NCBI RefSeq assembly: GCF_030269125.1
Contig: NZ_BSSM01000015.1
Coordinates: 62,001-126,000, forward strand
Reading direction: 5' to 3'
DNA length: 64,000 nt
From: Streptomyces hygroscopicus subsp. hygroscopicus
GTDB lineage: Bacteria; Actinomycetota; Actinomycetes; Streptomycetales; Streptomycetaceae
Shown here: in pieces, positions 40,964 through 50,391 of the stretch
How positions within the stretch are numbered: position 1 is the stretch's first letter
Layout of the letters: each line of letters opens with the position of its first letter
Program-made: the position numbers and the translations under genes
Notes under the pieces: generated by a model
The model's input: the letters and a program-made list of their open reading frames with translations, nothing else
Told to the model about the DNA's origin: nothing
The model's database searches: none

Positions 40964-42811
40964 TTACTCCACGGTCACCGACTTCGCCAGGTTCCGGGGC
41001 TGGTCCACCTCGTTGCCCCGCGCGGCGGCCAGCTCGCAGGCGAAGACCTGGAGCGGCACCGTGGCCACCACCGGCTGGAGCAGGGTCGGCGTGACCGGGA
41101 TGCGGATGAGGTGGTCGGCGTACGGGACGACCGCCTCGTCCCCCTCCTCGGCGATCACGATGGTGCGCGCCCCGCGCGCCCGGATCTCCTGGATGTTGGA
41201 GACGATCTTGTCGTGCAGCACCGAGCGGCCGCGCGGCGACGGTACGACGACCACCACCGGCATGTCCTCCTCGATCAGCGCGATCGGCCCGTGCTTCAGC
41301 TCGCCCGCCGCGAAGCCCTCGGCGTGCATGTAGGCGAGTTCCTTGAGCTTGAGCGCGCCTTCGAGGGCGACCGGGTAGCCCACGTGCCGGCCCAGGAAGA
41401 GCACCGTGTCCTTGGTGGCCAGCGTGCGGGCCAGCGCCCGTACCGGCTCCATGGTCTCCAGGACGCGCTCGACCTCGACCGAGATCCGCGACAGGTCCCT
41501 GATCACCGAGTGGATCTCGTCGCCCCACTTGGTGCCGCGCACCTGGCCCAGGTACAGGGCGACCAGGTAGCAGGCGACCAGCTGGGTCAGGAACGCCTTG
41601 GTGGAGGCGACCGCGACCTCGGGACCCGCGTGCGTGTACAGCACCGCGTCGGACTCGCGCGGAATGGTGGAGCCGTTGGTGTTGCAGATGGCGAGCACCT
41701 TGGAGCCCTGTTCACGGGCGTGCCGCAGCGCCATCAGGGTGTCCATCGTCTCGCCGGACTGGGAGATCGCGATCACCAGGGAGCGGCCGCCCAGGATCGG
41801 GTCCCGGTAACGGAACTCGCTGGCCAGCTCCACCTCGCAGGGGATGCGCGTCCAGTGTTCGATGGCGTACTTGGCGATCAGGCCCGCGTGGAAGGCCGTA
41901 CCGCACGCCACGATCACGACCTTGTCGATCTCACGCAGGTCGGAGGGGGTGATCCGCAGCTCGTCCAGGGTGAGCGAGCCGGACGGGTCGATCCGGCCGA
42001 GCAGGGTGTCGGCGACCGCCTTGGGCTGCTCGGCGATCTCCTTGAGCATGAAGTAGTCGTAGCCGTCCTTCTCGGCGGCCGAGGCGTCCCAGTCCACGTG
42101 GTAGGACCGCGTCTCCGCGGGGCGGCCGTCGAAGCCGGTCACGGTCACGCCGTCGCGGCGCAGCTCCACCACCTCGTCCTGGCCCAGCTCGATCGCCGAG
42201 CGGGTGTGGGCGATGAACGCGGCGACGTCCGAGGCGAGGAACGCCTCGCCCTCGCCGACGCCGACCACCAGCGGGGAGTTGCGACGCGCGCCGACCACCA
42301 CGTCCGGGGCGTCCGCGTGCACCGCGACCAGCGTGAACGCGCCCTCCAGACGCCGGCACACCAGCCGCATCGACTCGGCGAGGTCGCCGGTCGCCGAGTA
42401 CTCCTCGGCCAGCAGATGGGCGACGACCTCGGTGTCCGTCTCGGAGTTCAGGTCATGGCCGCGCTCGGCCAGCTCGGCCCGCAGCACCGCGAAGTTCTCG
42501 ATGATGCCGTTGTGGACGACGGCGACCCGGCCCGCGTTGTCCAGGTGCGGGTGCGCGTTGTCGTCCGTGGGGCCGCCATGGGTGGCCCAGCGGGTGTGTC
42601 CGATGCCCGTCGAGCCGGCCGGCAGCGGCCGTTCGACCAGTTCCTTCTCCAGGTTGACCAGTTTTCCCGCCTTCTTCGCGGCGGCCAGACCGCCGTCCGC
42701 CAGCAGGGCGACGCCCGCCGAGTCGTACCCCCGGTACTCCAGCCGCTTCAGCCCGGCCATCACGACGTCGAGCGCCGACTGCGACCCTACGTATCCCACG
42801 ATTCCGCACAT
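40964..42811 (-). CDS. glmS: Glutamine-fructose-6-phosphate aminotransferase
   Basis: 615 aa. Starts MCGIVGYVG, so Cys2 becomes the N-terminal nucleophile of the glutaminase domain (RLEYRGYDSAGVAL, IGHTRWATHG). Two SIS isomerase domains follow (ACGTAFHAGLIAKYAIE, AISQSGETMDTLMALRHA, HVGYPVALEGALKLKELAYMHAEGFAAGELKHGPIALIE), ending AKSVTVE. Makes glucosamine-6-phosphate for cell wall. No glmS ribozyme structure was noticed upstream. glmM lies about 4 kb away. Confidence 0.98.
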   Translation of the reverse strand: MCGIVGYVGSQSALDVVMAGLKRLEYRGYDSAGVALLADGGLAAAKKAGKLVNLEKELVERPLPAGSTGIGHTRWATHGGPTDDNAHPHLDNAGRVAVVHNGIIENFAVLRAELAERGHDLNSETDTEVVAHLLAEEYSATGDLAESMRLVCRRLEGAFTLVAVHADAPDVVVGARRNSPLVVGVGEGEAFLASDVAAFIAHTRSAIELGQDEVVELRRDGVTVTGFDGRPAETRSYHVDWDASAAEKDGYDYFMLKEIAEQPKAVADTLLGRIDPSGSLTLDELRITPSDLREIDKVVIVACGTAFHAGLIAKYAIEHWTRIPCEVELASEFRYRDPILGGRSLVIAISQSGETMDTLMALRHAREQGSKVLAICNTNGSTIPRESDAVLYTHAGPEVAVASTKAFLTQLVACYLVALYLGQVRGTKWGDEIHSVIRDLSRISVEVERVLETMEPVRALARTLATKDTVLFLGRHVGYPVALEGALKLKELAYMHAEGFAAGELKHGPIALIEEDMPVVVVVPSPRGRSVLHDKIVSNIQEIRARGARTIVIAEEGDEAVVPYADHLIRIPVTPTLLQPVVATVPLQVFACELAAARGNEVDQPRNLAKSVTVE

Positions 42812-42974
42812 GAGCCGCAGCCTACGGGCCGTTCCCCCGTCAAAAGTGGCGCCGCGTGCCCGAATTCGGAAATCCTGGGCCCGTTCAGAGCACATCCACT
42901 CTCCCGCACAACCGTGCGACCCGGTCGGAGGTCTACCGGCTGAACGCCGTAAGCGAACAACGGGAGACACACAG

Positions 42975-44504
42975 GTGAAGCGTAGACATCGCACCCTCCT
43001 GGCCACGGCCGTCGCCGCGGCCCTGGCCGGGGGCCTCACCGCCGGGCTGACCGGGCCCGCCGCCGCGGCCGGGTCGGGCGTGACGGCCACGAAGCAGCCC
43101 TTGACCGACTTCAACGGCGACGGGTACGGCGACTTCGCCGTCACCGCCCCGGCCGCCCGGCTGAACGGCAAGTGGCGGGTGGGCGCGGTCGCCGTCCTCT
43201 ACGGGTCCGCCCAGGGCGTCTCCGCCGACCGGCGCACCACCATCACCCAGGACACGTCCTGGGTGCCGGACTCGGCCGAGAACGGGGACCTGTTCGGCGC
43301 CGCGACCACCGCGGGCGACTTCGACCACGACGGCTACACCGACCTCGCCGTCGGCACCCCGCTGGAGGACGTGGGCACGGACGTCAACGGCGGCCTGGTG
43401 CAGATCATGTGGGGCTCCGCGAAGGGCCTGACCTCGGCCTCCACGGTCCCCGACCCGGCCCCGGCCGCCCACGACCGCTTCGGCGCCTCGCTCGCGGCCG
43501 GCGACTTCGACGGCGACGGCCGCACCGACCTGGCCGTCGGCACCAACGGGAACACCCTCTACACCTTCCGCAAGGGCATCTCCCGCGGCGGCAAGGCCGG
43601 AGCCGTCGCCACCCGCTCCCTGCCGCTGCGCGCCGCGCCGGAGGCCGGGATCACCAACCTCACCGCCGGGGACGTCAACGGCGACGGCCGCGCCGACCTG
43701 GTGGTCAACGGCCTCAACCCCACCAAGGGCGCCGACGGCACGTACTACAACGTCAACTACTACGTGCCGGGCACCGCCACCGGGCCCTCGACCACCACCG
43801 CCAGGAAGATGCCCGGCGGCGTCGCCGGCGCCATCGGCGACCTCGACGGCGACGGCCGCGGCGACATCGTCACCGGCGTCTACTGGGGCCGGAACACCGC
43901 CGACGGCCCCATCGGCGGCAAGGTCGTCGTCACCTACGGCTCCGCCTCGGGCCCCTCCAGCCGCACCCAGACCATCACCCAGGAGTCGGGCACCGTCCCC
44001 GGCGACTCCGAGAGCTGGGACAAGTTCGGCCAGTCGGTGGCCCTCGGCGACGTCGACGGTGACGGACTGCTCGACCTCGCCATCGGCGCCCCGCAGGAGA
44101 ACATGCGGCTGTGGGGGCACATGTACTACAACATGGGCACCGTCACCGTGCTCTACGGCTCGAAGTCGGGCGTCGACACCAGTGCCGCGCCGCAGTACTT
44201 CTACCAGGGCAACCACGGCGTCCCCGGCGAGCCGTTCGGCAACTTCGGTACGGCCGTGCTGCTCACCGACCTCGACCGCGACGGCGGCGCCGACCTGATC
44301 GCCGGCACCCCGTGGGCGGACAACGGCGACGGCACCGTGACCGTGCTGCCCTCCGGCACCGCGGCGGACGGCCGGCGGCGGATCGGGACGACGGGCGCCC
44401 AGCTGTTCAAGCCCGGCCAGGTCGGGATGGAGATACTCAACGCCGTCCCGCAGTTCGGCAGCGTCCTGCAGAACTCCCGCCAGGTGTCGCTGATCAACAC
44501 CTGA
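42975..44504 (+). CDS. Secreted FG-GAP (integrin-like beta-propeller) repeat protein
   Basis: 509 aa; GTG start. N-terminal signal peptide (basic KRRHR, hydrophobic stretch, AAAA cleavage region near residue 35). At least six FG-GAP repeats with calcium-binding D-x-D-x-D-x-x-x-D loops: DFNGDGYGDF, DFDHDGYTDL, DFDGDGRTDL, DVNGDGRADL, DLDGDGRGDI, DVDGDGLLDL, DLDRDGGADL, often followed by VLYGSA-type strands. Likely an extracellular beta-propeller for ligand or polysaccharide binding. Confidence 0.9.
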   Translation: MKRRHRTLLATAVAAALAGGLTAGLTGPAAAAGSGVTATKQPLTDFNGDGYGDFAVTAPAARLNGKWRVGAVAVLYGSAQGVSADRRTTITQDTSWVPDSAENGDLFGAATTAGDFDHDGYTDLAVGTPLEDVGTDVNGGLVQIMWGSAKGLTSASTVPDPAPAAHDRFGASLAAGDFDGDGRTDLAVGTNGNTLYTFRKGISRGGKAGAVATRSLPLRAAPEAGITNLTAGDVNGDGRADLVVNGLNPTKGADGTYYNVNYYVPGTATGPSTTTARKMPGGVAGAIGDLDGDGRGDIVTGVYWGRNTADGPIGGKVVVTYGSASGPSSRTQTITQESGTVPGDSESWDKFGQSVALGDVDGDGLLDLAIGAPQENMRLWGHMYYNMGTVTVLYGSKSGVDTSAAPQYFYQGNHGVPGEPFGNFGTAVLLTDLDRDGGADLIAGTPWADNGDGTVTVLPSGTAADGRRRIGTTGAQLFKPGQVGMEILNAVPQFGSVLQNSRQVSLINT

Positions 44505-44616
44505 GGCGACATCCAGGGACCCCGGGCGGGGTGGGGAGAGACCGCGTGACGCACGCCACCGAACGCGTGACGTACCCCACCCCGCCACCCCGTTCAAACT
44601 CCGTTAACAATGGAAT

Positions 44617-45606
44617 GTGATCTCACCGGTCCCCTCGATGCCCCGGAGCGCCCACCGGCACAGGCCGGAGGCGACTCCCTACGTCGACCTCACCCGCGCC
44701 GAGTGGAGCGCGCTGCGCGACAAGACGCCGCTGCCGCTCACCGCCGAGGAGGTGGAGAAGCTGCGCGGTCTGGGCGATGTGATCGACCTGGACGAGGTGC
44801 GCGACATCTACCTCCCGCTGTCGCGCCTGCTCAACCTCTACGTCGGCGCGACCGACGCCCTCAGAGGCGCGCTGAACACCTTCCTCGGCGAGCAGGGCTC
44901 CCAGTCCGGCACGCCGTTCGTCATAGGCGTCGCCGGCTCCGTCGCCGTCGGCAAGTCCACCGTCGCCCGTCTCCTTCAGGCCCTGCTGTCCCGCTGGCCC
45001 GAGCACCCGCACGTGGAGCTGGTCACCACCGACGGCTTCCTGCTGCCCACCGAGGAGTTGGAGGCCCGCGGCCTGATGTCGCGCAAGGGCTTCCCCGAGT
45101 CCTACGACCGCCGGGCGCTGACCCGCTTCGTCGCCGACATCAAGGCCGGCAAGAGCGAGGTGACGGCGCCGGTCTACTCCCACCTCATCTACGACATCGT
45201 CCCGGACCAGAAGCTCACGGTCCGCCGCCCCGACATCCTGATCGTGGAGGGCCTGAACGTCCTCCAGCCCGCCCTGCCCGGCAAGGACGGCCGCACCCGG
45301 GTCGGCCTCGCCGACTACTTCGACTTCAGCGTGTACGTCGACGCGAGCGCCGAGGACATCGAGCGCTGGTACCTCGACCGCTTCCGCAAACTGCGCCAGA
45401 CGGCCTTCCAGGACCCCGACTCGTACTTCCGCAAGTACACCCAGGTCTCCGAGGACGAGGCCCTCGACTACGCCCGCACCCTGTGGCGCACCATCAACAA
45501 ACCCAACCTCACCGAGAACATCGCCCCCACCCGCGGCCGCGCCACCCTGATCCTCAGGAAGGGCCCGGACCACAAGGTGCAACGGCTGCGCCTGCGCAAG
45601 CTGTAG
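44617..45606 (+). CDS. coaA: Pantothenate kinase (type I)
   Basis: 329 aa; GTG start. ATP-binding GVAGSVAVGKSTVARLLQALL (P-loop, about residues 106-126), VTTDGFLLP, SRKGFPESYDRRAL, VYSHLIYDIVPDQ, VEGLNVLQ. First step of CoA synthesis. Followed closely by a DUF389 gene. Confidence 0.96.
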   Translation: MISPVPSMPRSAHRHRPEATPYVDLTRAEWSALRDKTPLPLTAEEVEKLRGLGDVIDLDEVRDIYLPLSRLLNLYVGATDALRGALNTFLGEQGSQSGTPFVIGVAGSVAVGKSTVARLLQALLSRWPEHPHVELVTTDGFLLPTEELEARGLMSRKGFPESYDRRALTRFVADIKAGKSEVTAPVYSHLIYDIVPDQKLTVRRPDILIVEGLNVLQPALPGKDGRTRVGLADYFDFSVYVDASAEDIERWYLDRFRKLRQTAFQDPDSYFRKYTQVSEDEALDYARTLWRTINKPNLTENIAPTRGRATLILRKGPDHKVQRLRLRKL

Positions 45607-45634
45607 GGCGGAGCGCACCTGCTAGAAAGGCGCC

Positions 45635-46564
45635 ATGCTGCATCTGCGCCTGATCACCCCGGCCGACCAGACCGACGAGGTGGTGCGGCTGATCGAAGCA
45701 ACGATCGGCACCACCCACCTCGCGGTGATACCGGGGGCCGCCCGCGAGCCGGCCGGTGACCTGGTGATGTGCGACGTCGCGCGCGAGGCGGGCGACACGC
45801 TCATCGCCGGGCTCCGGCGCCTGGGCCTGGACAGCAGCGGCTCCATCGCCGTGGAGAACATCGACCTGTCGCTGTCCCGGCGCGCCGACGAGGCGGAGCA
45901 GGAGGCCCCGGGCGAGGGCGCGGACGCGGTGCTGTGGGAGGGCCTGACCGAGGCCACCCACGAGGAGTCGACCCTGTCGGTCACCTACGTCGCCTTCATC
46001 ACGCTGGCCACGATGATCGCGGCCTGCGGTGTGGTGCTGGACAACGCCATCCTGATCGTCGGCGCGATGGCCGTGGGACCCGAGTTCGGCCCGCTGGCCG
46101 GCATCTCCACGGCCGTGGTCCGGCGCCATCCGCGCCTGGCGCTGCGCTCGCTGACCGCGCTGCTCGTGGGCTTCGCGGTGGCGATGGCGGTGACGGTCGG
46201 CTTCACCCTGTTCATGGACGCCCTCGGCCTGTTCCACCGCTCCGCCCTGGAGGGCAGGCGCCCCAACACCGCGTTCGTCTACGCCCCGGACGCCTTCTCG
46301 TTCATCGTGGCGCTGCTGGCGGGCGTGGCCGGCACCCTCTCCCTGACCTCCGCGAAGTCCGGTGCCCTGGTGGGCGTGGCCATCTCGGTCACCACGGTCC
46401 CGGCCGCCGCCAACGCGGCGGTCGCCCTCGCCTACGGCGACACGACCCAGACCCTGGGCTCGACCGACCAGCTCCTGCTCAACCTGCTGGGCATCATCCT
46501 GGCGGGGACGCTCACGCTGCTGGCGCAGAAGTACTTCTGGCAGCGGCAGCGGCAGCGCGGTTAG
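45635..46564 (+). CDS. DUF389 family integral membrane protein
   Basis: 309 aa, starts MLHLRLITPADQTDEVVRLIE, a small soluble N-terminal domain. It is followed by membrane helices with GAMAVGPEFGPLAGISTAVVRR (the conserved DUF389 AMxxxPxFGPL-type motif) and SAKSGALVGVAISVTTVPAAANAAVALAYG. Function unestablished; 28 bases after coaA, so probably cotranscribed. Confidence 0.85.
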   Translation: MLHLRLITPADQTDEVVRLIEATIGTTHLAVIPGAAREPAGDLVMCDVAREAGDTLIAGLRRLGLDSSGSIAVENIDLSLSRRADEAEQEAPGEGADAVLWEGLTEATHEESTLSVTYVAFITLATMIAACGVVLDNAILIVGAMAVGPEFGPLAGISTAVVRRHPRLALRSLTALLVGFAVAMAVTVGFTLFMDALGLFHRSALEGRRPNTAFVYAPDAFSFIVALLAGVAGTLSLTSAKSGALVGVAISVTTVPAAANAAVALAYGDTTQTLGSTDQLLLNLLGIILAGTLTLLAQKYFWQRQRQRG

Positions 46565-46578
46565 CCGCCCGGGACCGT

Positions 46579-46598
46579 CGTGCCCCCCGGGGGGCACG
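46579..46598. terminator. Palindromic terminator between DUF389 gene and glmM
   Basis: CGTGCCCCCC/GGGGGGCACG perfect palindrome that can form a tight hairpin between two convergent genes. Confidence 0.5.
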
Positions 46599-46665
46599 GG
46601 GAACCGCGCGGACAACCACGGTTCCGCGGTCCGCGGCGCACAGTCCCCCTCTCCGGGCCCAGGGA

Positions 46666-48024
46666 CTATCCCAGCGCCGCCTTCACCGCATCGGCAAGAC
46701 GCCCCGCCACCGACCGCGCCTGCTCGATGTCCGCGGCCTCGACCATCACCCGCACCAGTGGCTCGGTACCGGACGGGCGCAGCAACACCCGCCCCGTCCC
46801 ACCCAGTTCACGCTCGGCCTCGGAAACCGCGGCGGCGAGGTCGGCGGACGTGCGCACCCGCGACTTGTCCACGTCCGGCACGTTGACGAGGACCTGCGGC
46901 AACCGCTCCATCACGGACGCCAGTTCCCGCAGACTGCGCCCGCTCTGCGCGACCCGCGCCGCCAGCAGCAGACCGGTCAGCGTGCCGTCACCCGTCGTCG
47001 CGTGGTCGAGGATGATCACGTGCCCGGACTGCTCGCCGCCGAGCGCGAACCCGTGCCGCTTCATCTCCTCCAGCACGTACCGGTCCCCGACCGCCGTCTG
47101 CACCAGCCGGATCCCGGCCCTCTCCATCGCCAGCTTGAAGCCGAGGTTGGACATCACGGTCGCCACCACGGTGTCGGCCCGCAGCGCGGAACGCTCCCGC
47201 ATCGCCAGCGCCAGCACGGAGAGGATCTGGTCGCCGTCGACCTCCTCGCCGGTGTGGTCCACCGCGAGGCACCGGTCGGCGTCACCGTCGTGCGCGATGC
47301 CGAGATCCGCGCCGTGCTCGACCACGGCCGCCTTCAGCTGACCGAGATGCGTCGAGCCGCAGCCGTCGTTGATGTTCAGGCCGTCCGGCTCCGCGCCGAT
47401 CGTGACGACCTGCGCGCCGGCCCGGGTGAACGCCTCCGGCGAGACCCCCGAGGCCGCGCCGTGCGCCTCGTCCAGGACGATCTTCAGCCCGTCGAGCCGG
47501 TTGGGCAGCACCGACATCAGATGGCCGACGTACTGCTCGAAGCCCTCGTCGTAGGACCGCACGCGGCCCACCCCGGCGCCCGTCGGCCGCTCCCACGGCT
47601 CGCCGTGCCGGTGGGACTCGTAGACCGCCTCGATCCGGTCCTCCAGGTCGTCGGCGAGCTTGTGGCCGCCGCGGGCGAAGAACTTGATGCCGTTGTCCGG
47701 CATGGCGTTGTGGCTCGCGGACAGCATCACGCCGAGGTCCGCGCCGAGCGCGCCGGTGAGGTGGGCCACCGCGGGCGTCGGCAGCACACCGACCCGCAGG
47801 ACGTCCACGCCCGCGCTCGCCAGGCCCGCGACCACGGCGGCCTCCAGGAACTCCCCGGACGCGCGCGGATCCCGCCCGACCACGGCCTTCGGCCGGTGGC
47901 CCGCGAAGGTCCCCGCCTCGGCCAGCACATGCGCCGCGGCCACGGAGAGGCCGAGGGCCATCTCCGCGGTCAGATCCGCGTTGGCGACACCGCGCACGCC
48001 GTCCGTGCCGAAGAGTCGTCCCAC
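46666..48024 (-). CDS. glmM: Phosphoglucosamine mutase
   Basis: 452 aa from a GTG with AGGAGG five bases upstream (an in-frame ATG further out has no such site). Starts VGRLFGTDGVRGVANADLT. Phosphoserine loop MLSASHNAMPDNGIKFF, metal loop DGDADRCLAVD, GGEQSGHVI, and phosphate-binding RPSGTEPLVRVMVE. Converts GlcN-6-P to GlcN-1-P after GlmS. Confidence 0.97.
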   Translation of the reverse strand: MGRLFGTDGVRGVANADLTAEMALGLSVAAAHVLAEAGTFAGHRPKAVVGRDPRASGEFLEAAVVAGLASAGVDVLRVGVLPTPAVAHLTGALGADLGVMLSASHNAMPDNGIKFFARGGHKLADDLEDRIEAVYESHRHGEPWERPTGAGVGRVRSYDEGFEQYVGHLMSVLPNRLDGLKIVLDEAHGAASGVSPEAFTRAGAQVVTIGAEPDGLNINDGCGSTHLGQLKAAVVEHGADLGIAHDGDADRCLAVDHTGEEVDGDQILSVLALAMRERSALRADTVVATVMSNLGFKLAMERAGIRLVQTAVGDRYVLEEMKRHGFALGGEQSGHVIILDHATTGDGTLTGLLLAARVAQSGRSLRELASVMERLPQVLVNVPDVDKSRVRTSADLAAAVSEAERELGGTGRVLLRPSGTEPLVRVMVEAADIEQARSVAGRLADAVKAALG

Positions 48025-48152
48025 TTGTCCTCCTGAGGAAGCGTCGATGGCGTACAACGGACGGGCGCCGCGTCGATGGGGGGGCGCCTCGCCATCCGGT
48101 CACACAAGCCTTTGAGCGTCTTGTGTCGTTATACGCCCTTGGCTGAGATAAA

Positions 48153-48195
48153 CGAACGCCCCGACGGCACATGTGGCGTGCCGCCGGGGCGTTCG
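48153..48195 (-). terminator. Terminator of the rplM-rpsI operon
   Basis: 18-position stem CGAACGCCCCG-A-CGGCAC pairing with its complement across a 7-nt loop, one mismatch. Located 27 bases beyond the rpsI stop. Confidence 0.88.
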
Positions 48196-48221
48196 GAGTA
48201 CGAGCAGGCAGCTCCTGCTGT

Positions 48222-48734
48222 TTAGCGCTTGCTGTACTGCGGAGCCTTGCGGGCCTTCTTCAGACCGGCCTTCTTCCGCTCGACCGCGCGGTCGTCGCGG
48301 CGCAGGAAGCCGGCCTTCTTCAGGGCACCACGGTTGTTGTCGACGTCCGCCTCGTTCAGCGCACGGGCGACACCGAGACGGAGCGCACCGGCCTGGCCGG
48401 AGACACCGCCACCGGCGATGCGGGCGATGACGTCGTAACGGCCCTCGAGCTCGAGCACCTTGAAGGGCTCGTTGACCTCCTGCTGGTGCACCTTGTTCGG
48501 GAAGTAGTCCTCGAGGGTGCGGCCGTTGATCTTCCACTTGCCGGTGCCCGGAACGATCCGGACGCGGGCAATGGCGTTCTTGCGGCGGCCCAGGCCGGCG
48601 GCCGGCTGGGGCTCGCCGAAGCGGGAGGCCATCGACTCGGAGGTGTACTCGCCCTCGACGGGGACCTCGGACTCGGTGGTGTAGCTGTCGATGTCAAGCT
48701 CTTCGAGCGGCTGCTCGGCAGTGGTCTCGGCCAC
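48222..48734 (-). CDS. rpsI: 30S ribosomal protein S9
   Basis: 170 aa; the core GLGRRKNAIARVRIVPGTGKWKINGRTLEDYF and the basic tail ERKKAGLKKARKAPQYSKR are universal S9. An acidic N-terminal extension (about 45 residues) is usual in actinobacteria. Second gene after rplM. Confidence 0.98.
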   Translation of the reverse strand: MAETTAEQPLEELDIDSYTTESEVPVEGEYTSESMASRFGEPQPAAGLGRRKNAIARVRIVPGTGKWKINGRTLEDYFPNKVHQQEVNEPFKVLELEGRYDVIARIAGGGVSGQAGALRLGVARALNEADVDNNRGALKKAGFLRRDDRAVERKKAGLKKARKAPQYSKR

Positions 48735-48776
48735 GATTCTCCTCAGATTCTCTTCAGTCTTAGGGGGTGGCCGGAC

Positions 48777-49220
48777 TTACTGCGCGACCTGGGTGATCTC
48801 GAACGGCACCGGCTGCTGGGCAGCGTGCGGGTGCTGGTCACCCTTGTAGACCTTCAGCTTCGAGAGCATCTGACGGCCCAGGGAGTTCTTGGGGAGCATG
48901 CCCTTGACGGCCTTCTCGACGGCCTTCTCGGGGTTGTTGGCCAGAAGGTCGTCGTAGCGGACGGAGCGCAGACCACCCGGGTAGCCGGAGTGGCGGTACG
49001 CCATCTTCTGGGTCCGCTTGTTGCCGGACAGGTGCACCTTGTCGGCGTTGATGATGATGACGAAGTCACCAGCGTCGACGTGCGGCGCGTAGATCGGCTT
49101 GTGCTTGCCCCGGAGGAGGGTCGCAGCGGTGGTGGCGAGACGGCCCAGGACAACGTCCTGAGCGTCGATGACGTGCCACTGGCGCGTCACATCGCCGGGC
49201 TTGGGGCTGTACGTACGCAC
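48777..49220 (-). CDS. rplM: 50S ribosomal protein L13
   Basis: 147 aa. WHVIDAQDVVLGRLATTAATLLRGKHKPIYAPHVDAGDFVIIINADKVHLSGNK is diagnostic. First gene of the rplM-rpsI operon; its promoter must lie in 49221-49496. Confidence 0.98.
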   Translation of the reverse strand: MRTYSPKPGDVTRQWHVIDAQDVVLGRLATTAATLLRGKHKPIYAPHVDAGDFVIIINADKVHLSGNKRTQKMAYRHSGYPGGLRSVRYDDLLANNPEKAVEKAVKGMLPKNSLGRQMLSKLKVYKGDQHPHAAQQPVPFEITQVAQ

Positions 49221-49496
49221 GGTTCGTAGCCTTCGCTTCGAGTGAATGGTCCTGAACAGGTCACCGAAACGATCACGACAGCCTCGACCGCACCGCGGTG
49301 ACGCAAACCGCGTGCTGATCGCTGGTCATCGGCCCGGTGGACCGGTGTAAGGGCCCGTCCCGTGAGAATGAGCAAGCCAATACACAACGAAGAAGCAGGT
49401 TACCCGGCGGCCCCCGGACGGGTCAAAACGAGGCGGACCCCCGGCGGGCCGCCGCACGGTACTCGCCCGTGATCCCCCGCGTCTAAGATGCGCCCC

Positions 49497-50390
49497 ATGA
49501 GTTACGGGCAGGGGGGACCCCAGTCTCAGTGGGATCCCTGGAAACCGCAATCACAGCAGCCCCAGCAGCCTCAGCAGCCCTGGAGCGGCGGCGGCGACGA
49601 GGGGACACCCGACTGGGCCGCGCTCGCGGAGGCCTCGGAGACCCGCGGCAAGCGGCGCAAGCTGCTGTTCATCGGCGGCGGCGTGCTCGCCACGGTCGCC
49701 GTCGGCGCGGCGGTCGCCCTGGCCGTCGTCTCCGCGAACGGCCGGAACGACGCCTCCGGGCACCCCACCCAGGCGCCCAGCGTCTCCCTGCCCGACAGCT
49801 CCCCGACGGCGCCGTCCTTCGCGCCCACCAGCGCGCCGCCACCGCTGGACCCGAAGGAGTTCATATCCAGCGCCGAGAAGGACACCGCCCCGCTGAGCCC
49901 CGCGACCCTGTTCCCGGGCACCCGGCTGACGATGGGCGGCACGGTGTACGAGAAGGGCGCCACCGGCGACACCACGAGCTGCGCCACGGCGACCGGCGGC
50001 TCCCTGCCCAAGATCCTCGCCGCCGACGGCTGCACCCGCGTGATGCGCGCCACGTACACCAACGGCGACATCGCGGTCACCGTCGGCGTCGCCCTGTTCG
50101 ACACCGAGGCCCAGGCCGCGAAGGCCCGCAAGCAGACCGACGACCACAGCATCGTGCGGGCGCTGCCCGGCAAGGGCGTCGCGGCCTTCTGCGACGGCGC
50201 CACCTGCCGCTCGACCCGCAACGCCTACGGTCGCTACGCCTATTTCACCCTCGCCGGCTTCACCACCGGCAAGAACGTCACCACCAAGGACACCCTGGTC
50301 TTCCGCGCCGGCGACGACGTGGCGGAGTTCACCTTCCAGCAGATCCACCGCCGCGGCCAGGCCCAGGCGTCGGCGGCCGCGAACCAGTAG
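49497..50390 (+). CDS. Membrane-anchored extracellular protein, Gln/Pro-rich N-terminus
   Basis: 297 aa. A Gln/Pro/Trp-rich cytoplasmic start (SQWDPWKPQSQQPQQ), a single transmembrane helix (LLFIGGGVLATVAVGAAVALAVV, about residues 52-75), a Pro/Ser linker, then an extracellular domain of about 170 residues with four Cys likely forming two disulfides (SCATATGG..DGCTRVM and FCDGATCRS). No known family recognised. Divergent from rplM and convergent with truA. Confidence 0.75.
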   Translation: MSYGQGGPQSQWDPWKPQSQQPQQPQQPWSGGGDEGTPDWAALAEASETRGKRRKLLFIGGGVLATVAVGAAVALAVVSANGRNDASGHPTQAPSVSLPDSSPTAPSFAPTSAPPPLDPKEFISSAEKDTAPLSPATLFPGTRLTMGGTVYEKGATGDTTSCATATGGSLPKILAADGCTRVMRATYTNGDIAVTVGVALFDTEAQAAKARKQTDDHSIVRALPGKGVAAFCDGATCRSTRNAYGRYAYFTLAGFTTGKNVTTKDTLVFRAGDDVAEFTFQQIHRRGQAQASAAANQ

Positions 50391-50391
50391 C

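Noticed and set aside
39743..42943. Very long plus-strand open frame (over 1,000 codons) across acpS, an SDR and glmS
   Set aside because: It runs antisense or out of frame through three confidently identified genes; composition is that of a shadow frame.
42812..42974. glmS-type ribozyme or riboswitch near glmS
   Set aside because: No matching conserved core noticed; this ribozyme is not expected in Streptomyces.
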